Made by a program: the position numbers and the translations under genes
Source of the DNA: Sphingobium sp. TKS
GTDB taxonomy: Bacteria; Pseudomonadota; Alphaproteobacteria; Sphingomonadales; Sphingomonadaceae
Reading direction: 5' to 3'
DNA: 64,000 nt
Assembly: GCF_001563265.1 (NCBI RefSeq)
Contig: NZ_CP005083.1
Coordinates: forward strand, 313,001 to 377,000
Notes under the pieces: model-generated
Database searches by the model: none
The model's input: only the letters and a program-made list of their open reading frames with translations
What the model was told of the DNA's origin: nothing
Shown: positions 52,935-60,649 of the stretch, one piece after another
How the letters are laid out: each line of letters begins with the position of its first letter
How positions within the stretch are numbered: the first letter of the stretch is position 1

Positions 52935-53534
52935 TCATGACACCGCCGCGCGAGGCTGGCCGTGCATTCCGCGAATGTAGAAGTCTCGCTGATGCTCACT
53001 CGTGGCGACGTTGGGATGCAGCGCGGCCCGGACGGCGGGCGTTATCGTATAGACCGCATGTCGCTGCGCCCCGCGGTTCTCATGATCCACCAGGAAACCC
53101 TGATAGTGGCGTTCGATAAGACCCGCCCGCACCAGCTCGGACACGGCCCGGCTGATCGCCGTCATGCCCGTATCCCGAATGCGCTCGCTGACTTGCGCTT
53201 CCACGATCCGTTCAGCTTCAGCCGTGTCGGCCGGCAGCTCGCCCTTCGCGGCGAGCGCCGCCCGCACCTTGCCGGCGGTCGCGCGACGCTGATGGTACCG
53301 CGCCCCGCTCGGCGCGATCGCGGTCGCCAGCCATTCACGGATCGGTACCAGAGCCTCGCCATCGCGCACGAGCGGCCCGGCCTGCCCATTCGCCCGGGCG
53401 ACCCGCGAAATAAGGTCGAGCACCATGAAGGTGTAGCGCGGACGCGCTGAATGTTCGGCGATCGTGCGGACGATATCGGGTATTCCGATTGTCCGGCGGG
53501 CGGGCGGAGGTGCGAAAAGGTCCTGCTGAAACAT
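52935..53534 (-). CDS. Hypothetical protein with predicted winged-helix C-terminal half
   Basis: 199 residues from ATG 53534 (MFQQDLFAPPPARR). AISRAVSELVRAGLIERHYQGFLVDHENRGAQRHAVYTITPAVRAAL looks like a winged helix with its wing, suggesting DNA binding. The N-terminal part is helical (YTFMVLDLISRVARANGQ). No family recognised. It converges on abiEii (20 bp between stops), and an inverted repeat lies about 80 bp upstream of its start. Confidence 0.6.
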   Translation of the reverse strand: MFQQDLFAPPPARRTIGIPDIVRTIAEHSARPRYTFMVLDLISRVARANGQAGPLVRDGEALVPIREWLATAIAPSGARYHQRRATAGKVRAALAAKGELPADTAEAERIVEAQVSERIRDTGMTAISRAVSELVRAGLIERHYQGFLVDHENRGAQRHAVYTITPAVRAALHPNVATSEHQRDFYIRGMHGQPRAAVS

Positions 53535-53617
53535 GGAACGAATCAAGCACAAAGTTAGACTCATGTGAATCCCCCAATTACTCACAAAGACGGTCATTTG
53601 GCGATTTTGCCACCAGT

Positions 53618-53648
53618 GTCACTTTACCGCTGGGCAAGGTAAAGTGAC
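53618..53648. promoter_or_regulatory. Inverted repeat between divergent genes
   Basis: Perfect 11-bp arms GTCACTTTACC / GGTAAAGTGAC with a 9-nt spacer, between the winged-helix gene (minus) and the gene at 53713 (plus). A candidate operator for one or both. Confidence 0.6.
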
Positions 53649-53712
53649 GTAGTTGTCATTGTTCGGCGCTTCCCTCTCTCACGCGCGGATGAAGCTGTGC
53701 TAGAGCGTGGCG

Positions 53713-54633
53713 ATGGATCTGGACCAGTTTCGCTCCTCCGCTGCCTCCATAGCCGCGCCGGTCGCTCGCCCATTGTTCCGGCTCACAACGGATCTCGACC
53801 TGCCGCCGCTGCCCGGGCATGCGGCCGCATCCTCGCGCCACTCCATGGCGAACCTGCTGGAGGAACTCATCGACGCTGCGGGCTGCAATGAAATTCCAGC
53901 CCCCGCCCGCGCACCCGATCAGCCCTCTATCGTTGACCTGTTCGGAGCGTTGAAGACGGCCGCTGCCGGCTTCGAAGTGGCTCCCGGCGTGGGCCTTGCC
54001 GAACACTTCTGGACGCACCCGGTCGCTCTACATAATGGCGAGGCCGCCGCCTCCCTTCTGCGCACCGCACGCAACGGGCATTCCATACACGGTTTCGCCG
54101 TCCTCTATGCCACCGATGTCCGGCCGCCATTGCTCTATGGCCCCAATATGTCGCCGCTGCGTGTGACAGGAACGATCGGCACCGAAAGCGACATCGAGGG
54201 TCCTTACCTCGCGCTCGTTGCCTTCGAAGGCGAGCCGGACGGTCGCGCCGCAGCGATCGAAGCGTACGCAGCCCCGATCTTCCATGCTCGACGGTTCATC
54301 CTCGTTCGTTCGGAACTCGATCGGGATGTGCTCCGCGCTCTCGAGCATCTTCAAGCGGCGCTGGATGCCCACGGCGTCGAATGTGCGATCCACCGCGTCC
54401 GACCGGGTGCAGACGACGAACGAACCCTGATTGAATTGGTCATCTCGAACGCGGTAGGTGGCCGGCGCATGCGGCTGGCGATCGATGCGACGCGTGAGGC
54501 CACGCGGTGCCAGGCCGAGCGTACATCTCCCGGGTTCGTGGTAACGCACCGGAACTGGAGGGACGGCAGCTTCATCGCTTGGCTCGCGCAAACGGTAATA
54601 GCTGACGGTCGAACAATCCCCGCAATTGCATAA
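53713..54633 (+). CDS. Hypothetical protein
   Basis: 306 residues (a GTG two codons earlier is possible). No known domain. The first 90 residues are Pro/Ala-rich. The middle has TIGTESDIEGPYLALVAFEGEPDGRAAAIEAYAAPIFHARRFILVRSELDRDVLRALEHLQAAL. The C-terminal third has alternating strands and helices. Cytoplasmic by composition. Related genes seem to occur on sphingomonad plasmids, but I cannot assign a role. Confidence 0.6.
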   Translation: MDLDQFRSSAASIAAPVARPLFRLTTDLDLPPLPGHAAASSRHSMANLLEELIDAAGCNEIPAPARAPDQPSIVDLFGALKTAAAGFEVAPGVGLAEHFWTHPVALHNGEAAASLLRTARNGHSIHGFAVLYATDVRPPLLYGPNMSPLRVTGTIGTESDIEGPYLALVAFEGEPDGRAAAIEAYAAPIFHARRFILVRSELDRDVLRALEHLQAALDAHGVECAIHRVRPGADDERTLIELVISNAVGGRRMRLAIDATREATRCQAERTSPGFVVTHRNWRDGSFIAWLAQTVIADGRTIPAIA

Positions 54634-54784
54634 CCAGGCCCATCGCGAGAGGCAGGCTCGCGTCACTATCCTCGCTACCCCATCGCGATGCGGTTCCGTC
54701 TCCGCCTGCAGCGGGTTCAATATCCGCTTTTTCGTGGAAGCCAGCGCGGTTCGATCAGAGGTACCGCCAACGTGCGATCAGGCT

Positions 54785-54810
54785 CTTGAATCGAACTTTG
54801 GCCTCACTAG
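54785..54810 (+). promoter_or_regulatory. Possible heat-shock (RpoH) promoter of the first Hsp20 gene
   Basis: CTTGAA at 54785-54790 matches the sigma-32 -35 box; CCTCACTA about 12 bp later is a poor match for the -10. It would give a leader of about 100 nt, the size of ROSE leaders. Confidence 0.4.
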
Positions 54811-54820
54811 CTCTGCAATA

Positions 54821-54913
54821 CCGGACGCCATCCGGGTCCGGATGGACATAGAGGGCGTCGGCTCTCGCATACCGACGCTTCTCATGCCCAAATTGCTTCG
54901 TTGGAGGATTTGG
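54821..54913 (+). promoter_or_regulatory. ROSE-like RNA thermometer in the Hsp20 leader
   Basis: Three hairpins in a row. I: CCGGAC 54821-54826 / GTCCGG 54836-54841. II: GCGTCGG 54855-54861 / CCGACGC 54872-54878. III: CCAAATT, a bulged G (54895) and CTTC pair with GGAGGATTTGG (54903-54913), burying the ribosome site GGAGG. The T-G-C-T next to the bulged G is the conserved U(U/C)GCU anti-Shine-Dalgarno motif of ROSE elements, which melt at heat-shock temperature. Confidence 0.8.
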
Positions 54914-54915
54914 AA

Positions 54916-55389
54916 ATGAGAACCAACTTCGACTTTACGCCGTACAGGCGATCAACGGTCGGCTTTGACCGTCTTTTCAACCTGCTTGAGGCGGGAGCAC
55001 GCGAGGACGACGGCTATCCGCTCTTCGATATTGTGAAGCTTGGCGATGACAGCTTCCGCATCACCTTGGCGATCGCAGGGTTCAGACCCGACGACATCGA
55101 GATCGTGGCGCAGCAGAACCAGCTCACCGTGACCGGCAAGCGCGCCGATGATGCGGACAAGGGAGAGTATCTCCACCGAGGCATCGCGTCTCGATCGTTC
55201 GAGCGACGCTTCCAGCTTGCCGACTTCATCGAGGTCGGAGCGGCGAGCTTCGAACATGGACTGCTCTCGATCGAACTCCGGCGTGTCGTTCCTGAAGCAA
55301 TGAAGCCGCGCCGAATCGAAATCGGCGGCGGAGCCCCGGACGGTCGCCAAATCGGCGAGGCGAAGGAGAAGGCGAGCGAAGTTGCCTGA
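54916..55389 (+). CDS. Small heat-shock protein, Hsp20/IbpA class A type
   Basis: 157 residues. The alpha-crystallin domain (about 35-135) has YPLFDIVKLGDDSFRITLAIAGFRPDDIEI and NQLTVTGKR, plus SFERRFQLADFIEVGAASFEHGLLSIELRR with the A/G-x-L motif. It holds unfolded proteins for refolding by DnaK/GroEL. The ATG is 8 nt from a GGAGG hidden in the ROSE hairpin. A second, different Hsp20 gene follows. Confidence 0.92.
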   Translation: MRTNFDFTPYRRSTVGFDRLFNLLEAGAREDDGYPLFDIVKLGDDSFRITLAIAGFRPDDIEIVAQQNQLTVTGKRADDADKGEYLHRGIASRSFERRFQLADFIEVGAASFEHGLLSIELRRVVPEAMKPRRIEIGGGAPDGRQIGEAKEKASEVA

Positions 55390-55493
55390 TCCCGCCGCCG
55401 GCCTGCCGGCGCCGCTTTCGTCCCTCCCGCCAGCGGCGGCCGGCAGGTGCCGGCAGGTATCGACAGGATCCAGCCAGAAAGGAGATGCTTATC

Positions 55494-56012
55494 ATGGCTT
55501 TTCGTGATCTCATTCCCTGGAGCCGGCAGGAAAACCGGCTGCCTGTCTCGGTCAGCGCCGAACAGGACCGGGACACTCATCCGCTGCAATCGCTTCACCG
55601 CGAGGTGAACCGTCTCTTCGACGACGTCTTGCGTGGCTTCAACATGCCCGCCTTTGCCGGGTTTGATCGGCGCGCCGGCTGGCCTCACCTAGAGCTCGGC
55701 GAGACGGACAAGGAAATCCGTGTAACGGCCGAACTTCCCGGCCTGGATGAGAAGAATGTGGAGGTGCTGGTCGAGGACGGCGCGCTCACTCTTCGCGGCG
55801 AGAAGAAGGCCGAGGTCGAGGACAAGGACCGCGGCTATTCTGAACGAAGCTATGGCCGCTTCGAACGTCGGATCAGCCTTCCGAACGGTGTCGAACACGA
55901 CAGGGCGAGCGCAACGTTCAAGAACGGCGTCCTGACTGTGACAGTGCCACGCTCCGATAAGCCCGACGAGAGTGTGCGCCGAATTCCGATCAATGGCGGT
56001 GCGGCGTCATGA
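55494..56012 (+). CDS. Small heat-shock protein, Hsp20 class B type
   Basis: 172 residues. An N-terminal extension (FRDLIPWSRQENRLPVSV, LQSLHREVNRLFDDVLRGF) is followed by the alpha-crystallin domain PHLELGETDKEIRVTAELPGLDEKNVEVLVEDGALTLRGEKK and SERSYGRFERRISLPNGV...ATFKNGVLTVTVPR. It belongs to a different Hsp20 subgroup from its neighbour, so mixed or separate oligomers are possible. AAAGGAG 8-9 nt before the ATG. A GC-rich hairpin lies between the two genes at 55395-55450. Confidence 0.92.
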   Translation: MAFRDLIPWSRQENRLPVSVSAEQDRDTHPLQSLHREVNRLFDDVLRGFNMPAFAGFDRRAGWPHLELGETDKEIRVTAELPGLDEKNVEVLVEDGALTLRGEKKAEVEDKDRGYSERSYGRFERRISLPNGVEHDRASATFKNGVLTVTVPRSDKPDESVRRIPINGGAAS

Positions 56013-56135
56013 GATAGGCCGGGGGCGCTCTGCTCCCGGCCACCGGCGCTCCGAAGCTCCTGCCCCGGAATTTCAGGAAGCACCATGAGCCAATTTCTCG
56101 ATTAGCGGGCGGAAACGGGTCTGGTTACCAGACCG

Positions 56136-56495
56136 TCACCTGGCTTCACGGTCCTGGCGGTGCGCTGCCAGGTCGAGGGCGGTGAGAACACGGTCGATCA
56201 CTGCTGCTTTGCTCGCGGCCTTTGGAAGTTCGCGAACGGCGAATTGCTGCATCTTCGTCAGATCGTCTCTGGGAATGCTAATCTCGATCGGTAGCATGCC
56301 CAACCGTTCGGGATCGACACCCTGTGCGGCTCGGCCCGATGCAAGCAGATGATCGAGCAGCCGCTTACGATCGGCAAAAGTCCAGCGCAGCGCCTCGAGC
56401 TCCTGCGGACTGATGGATAGCAACGCGATCGCGAACTCCATGATATCGTCGAACGGCAGGCGCACGCGCGCACCATCCTTGCGGCCGCGTCGCAT
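56136..56495 (-). CDS. Hypothetical protein after usg
   Basis: About 119 residues from ATG 56495; the frame extends to 56552 but would overlap usg. IMEFAIALLSISPQELEALRWTFADRKRLLDHLLASGRAAQG is helical; PIEISIPRDDLTKMQQFAVREL follows. No family recognised. Third gene of a minus-strand trio with usg. Confidence 0.5.
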   Translation of the reverse strand: MRRGRKDGARVRLPFDDIMEFAIALLSISPQELEALRWTFADRKRLLDHLLASGRAAQGVDPERLGMLPIEISIPRDDLTKMQQFAVRELPKAASKAAVIDRVLTALDLAAHRQDREAR

Positions 56496-56515
56496 CCGCT
56501 TGAACACCCCTTGAT

Positions 56516-56785
56516 TCACTGAATCGAAATCACGCCGTCGACGGCGTTCCATTCCGTAGGGCGTATCAGCCCTTCATGGGCTATGCGCACAGAATGGAGC
56601 GCCGCCTCGATCTCGCGACGCCAGTGGTCGAGAAAATCGAACAGCACGGGAAAGTCTGGAGCGAGATCATATTCCTGCCAGACGAATAGCTGGAGAAGCG
56701 AAGGCGCGTCCGGACGATAATAGTGGATTTCCGCAGTCGTCAGGCCATAGCCGCGCAGCTGCGCAATAAATCCCCGGTCGATCAC
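56516..56785 (-). CDS. usg: Usg family protein
   Basis: 89 residues. LRGYGLTTAEIHYYRPDAPSLLQLFVWQEYDLAPDFPVLFDFLDHWRREIEAALHSVRIAH matches the small alphaproteobacterial Usg family (often annotated as TrpB-like) almost throughout. Its function is unclear. It overlaps the gene upstream by 4 bp. Usg genes often sit beside stress genes on genomic islands. Confidence 0.82.
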   Translation of the reverse strand: MIDRGFIAQLRGYGLTTAEIHYYRPDAPSLLQLFVWQEYDLAPDFPVLFDFLDHWRREIEAALHSVRIAHEGLIRPTEWNAVDGVISIQ

Positions 56786-57018
56786 GGCGACGGCTGCGGC
56801 CGCTCATGGCCCTGATCAAGCGTGTGCATCGCCGCAAGAATTTCGTCGACTGGGATGGGACGCCTTGCTCCAGGGGGCTTGCGCAAGCCAGGCTGGTTTC
56901 TGACCGCGGACCTGTCGGACGCCCAGGACGCCAGAATTGCGCGCTTCACTTCCGGTTCCAGGCTCGGATGCCGGGCAACTTCAAAGGGATGAAGAAAACG
57001 GGAAAATGGTTGCGACAT
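56782..57018 (-). CDS. Small hypothetical protein upstream of usg
   Basis: 78 residues. FLHPFEVARHPSLEPEVKRAILASWASDRSAVRNQPGLRKPPG is a conserved pattern that I have seen in small alphaproteobacterial proteins near chaperone or usg genes; no function is known to me. AAAGGAGGCACAGCA lies upstream as a strong ribosome site. First gene of the minus-strand trio and divergent from groES. Confidence 0.6.
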   Translation of the reverse strand: MSQPFSRFLHPFEVARHPSLEPEVKRAILASWASDRSAVRNQPGLRKPPGARRPIPVDEILAAMHTLDQGHERPQPSP

Positions 57019-57150
57019 TGCTGTGCCTCCTTTCCTTCTCGTCGCTCCATTGTTGTTCGTGGCGCCACGTCCACCGCTGCAAATCTTGGTGCGCGCGTGA
57101 GTCGCGTCAAGAGGGCATTCGCGATGACCAAGGCACTGAAATCAGGGCAA

Positions 57151-57177
57151 TTGGCACTCACTCGCGCAGAGTGCCAA
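57151..57177 (+). promoter_or_regulatory. CIRCE operator (HrcA binding site) of groESL
   Basis: TTGGCACTC, 9 nt, GAGTGCCAA: the full CIRCE consensus with one symmetric change per arm (TTAGCACTC is canonical). It lies 113 bp before groES. CTTGAA at 57194-57199 may add a heat-shock sigma promoter. Confidence 0.93.
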
Positions 57178-57290
57178 TATTTTTCGTTGCACCCCTTGAA
57201 CGGAAAAATCTCCTTTCCTAGCTTCGGAAAGCCTGTCGTTCAGATGAACGAGAGGGCCATCACATATTGTTTTGCATCCGGAGGTTATGC

Positions 57291-57605
57291 ATGCATTTCC
57301 GCCCCTTGCACGACCGTGTGGTCGTCCGCCGCATTGAAGCCGAGGAAAAAACCTCGGGCGGCATCATCATCCCCGACACCGCCAAGGAAAAGCCGCAGGA
57401 AGGCGAAGTCGTCGCCGTCGGTCTCGGCGCGCGCGATGACAACGGCAATCTCATCGAACTCGCCGTGAAAGCCGGCGACCGGGTCCTTTTCGGCAAATGG
57501 TCGGGGACCGAGGTCAAGATCGACGGCGAGGACCTGCTCATCATGAAGGAAAGCGACATCCTCGGCGTGATCGACAATGTCGTCCCGCTCAAGCAGGCGG
57601 CCTAG
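57291..57605 (+). CDS. groS: GroES co-chaperonin (Cpn10)
   Basis: 104 residues from ATG 57291 with GGAGG 5 nt upstream. [40 protein letters not shown] holds the mobile loop; [13 protein letters not shown] is the family end. It caps the GroEL ring. Likely an accessory copy on a mobile region in addition to the chromosomal groESL. Controlled by CIRCE/HrcA. Confidence 0.96.
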   Translation: MHFRPLHDRVVVRRIEAEEKTSGGIIIPDTAKEKPQEGEVVAVGLGARDDNGNLIELAVKAGDRVLFGKWSGTEVKIDGEDLLIMKESDILGVIDNVVPLKQAA

Positions 57606-57655
57606 CAGGACCGCCATTCCTCAAGCATTCAGGAAGGAACAAGGAAAGGAGTTAA

Positions 57656-59281
<1,626 letters not shown>

Positions 59282-59287
59282 CCTCCT

Positions 59288-59314
59288 GGGCGGGAGGGCA
59301 TGGCCTTCCCGCCC
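59288..59314 (+). terminator. Hairpin terminator after groEL
   Basis: GGGCGGGAGG pairs with CCTTCCCGCCC (one bulge) 7 bp after the stop, followed by a weak TTGCTC run. Confidence 0.65.
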
Positions 59315-59439
59315 TTGCTCGCACATCTCTCGAATGCAAGCGGGCCTGCTACATCGACTATCTCCCATTTCTGACCGGACCGGAATCAGGGTAGCTTCGG
59401 TCGAGAAATTTCGTAGGATGGTGCTGGCAGGAGATCAGA

Positions 59440-59826
59440 ATGCACGAGTTTATCGACAGTTCGGACGACGTGCTCGCCCTCGCAGTCTCAGGCAAGATCA
59501 CCGGCTCGGATCTTGACGCGATCATGACCCGATTGGACAGCGCGATGGCGCGACACGAAAAGGTGCATATGTTCGTTGAGACGCGGACGATCGACGGCAT
59601 CGAATTGTCGGGCTTGCCCGCTTACACCGCCCGGGCAATGCCCCTCTTCGGGAAGCTCAACCGCTTCGGACGCGTTGCCATCGTTGCAGATCAGGCCTGG
59701 ATTCGCTTGGCCAGCCGCCTTGAAAGCGCAATTCTCCCGTTCATCAGCTACCGCGTGTTCGAGCCCGATCAGCGCGCCGAGGCACTCGCCTGGGTTGACC
59801 CTGCGAAGACGCAAAGCGGGGCCTGA
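59440..59826 (+). CDS. SpoIIAA-like (STAS-related) protein
   Basis: 128 residues. VLALAVSGKITGSDLDAIMTRLDSAMARHEKVHMFVETRTIDGIELSGL is the SpoIIAA-like family start; NRFGRVAIVADQAWIRLASRLE and the PFISYRVFEPDQRAEALAWVD ending are conserved. Members bind hydrophobic ligands in a STAS-like fold; the role is uncertain. A good ribosome site (GCAGGAG) precedes it. Grouped with the chaperone genes. Confidence 0.8.
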   Translation: MHEFIDSSDDVLALAVSGKITGSDLDAIMTRLDSAMARHEKVHMFVETRTIDGIELSGLPAYTARAMPLFGKLNRFGRVAIVADQAWIRLASRLESAILPFISYRVFEPDQRAEALAWVDPAKTQSGA

Positions 59827-59872
59827 ACACGAGCTGCAGCACTGAGATCGGCCGCTTGGTCCACGATCCCTG

Positions 59873-60301
59873 CTATCTTGACGCGGGGCGATCAAGCACC
59901 GGACATCCCCTCGCAGCCTCGCGATGGATCGCGGCAACCATGGCATTTTGGCGGTCGCTTCTCTCCCGCTGAAAGCGGTCAACCGCCGCTTGCCGCGCCC
60001 GAGCCTCATCAACTGTGAGATCCGTCTTTCCCAGATCCGGCAATTCGCTTCCGGCTTTCGCGCTCTGCGCGCGATACCATTGAACGAATTCCTGGGTGAG
60101 CTCGGGCGAAAACGCCCCGCCGTGCCGCTCGGCATAAGCAGCCTCCGCTTCGATCGCAGAGGCCATATCCCGGAGTTTCATCGCCGCCGCCTGTGCCTTG
60201 GCGGCGCACTCCCGTGGTGGCAGCGCACTCTCCTTTGCCGTCGCAAGGCCACCTTGGGCCAGGAGGGCGCTACCGGCAATGACAACTGCCATCCATTTCA
60301 T
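59873..60301 (-). CDS. Secreted small protein resembling a C-terminal segment of TraG
   Basis: 142 residues with a clear signal peptide (MKWMAVVIAGSALLAQGGLATAKE). The mature part aligns with residues about 800-880 of TraG at 60650: both have YAE-HG, then QWYR-Q, then a TDLT followed by an Arg-Gln pair at equal spacing. Two Cys residues (ECAAK, GCPVL) may form a disulfide. It lies beside traG on the same strand but with a plus-strand gene between. It may act in mating-pair stabilisation or entry exclusion; function inferred only. Confidence 0.65.
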   Translation of the reverse strand: MKWMAVVIAGSALLAQGGLATAKESALPPRECAAKAQAAAMKLRDMASAIEAEAAYAERHGGAFSPELTQEFVQWYRAQSAKAGSELPDLGKTDLTVDEARARQAAVDRFQRERSDRQNAMVAAIHREAARGCPVLDRPASR

Positions 60302-60436
60302 CTCGAACCCCCTCCGCGCAACCTTGCGTTTGACCATTCCTAATCGGGCAAAGCGGCGCGCCGTATGGCCGTTCGGACAGTGCCGCCCCTTGTGAACAAA
60401 GATTGAACATGCTAGTGAACTTCCTGGGAGTTCACC

Positions 60437-60643
60437 ATGCGAACCGTGAAATTCGACATCGAAACCTATAATAGGACCAAGGCTTCGGGCACGCCGGTCT
60501 GCACGCATGTTGACGAGGAATATTGCGAAATAGGGACGGCTGTCGATCACGATGGCAATCCTACGCTCGGCGGTCGCATCGGCTATGCATTGGCCTATCT
60601 GCTCATGGCTGGCTGCGTCGGCTATTTCGTCCTGTTCGTCTAA
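60437..60643 (+). CDS. Small single-span membrane protein
   Basis: 68 residues. A polar N-terminal half is followed by IGYALAYLLMAGCVGYFVLFV (about 48-68), a membrane span at the very end. CTGGGAG before the ATG serves as ribosome site. Sits between the TraG-like small protein and traG, on the opposite strand. Unknown role; small inner-membrane proteins at this place in F-like systems include exclusion and pilus-assembly helpers. Confidence 0.6.
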   Translation: MRTVKFDIETYNRTKASGTPVCTHVDEEYCEIGTAVDHDGNPTLGGRIGYALAYLLMAGCVGYFVLFV

Positions 60644-60649
60644 AGCTCC

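Noticed and set aside
55395..55485. Second RNA thermometer before the second Hsp20 gene
   Set aside because: A GC-rich hairpin is present, but it does not cover the AAAGGAG ribosome site and the U(U/C)GCU motif is absent.
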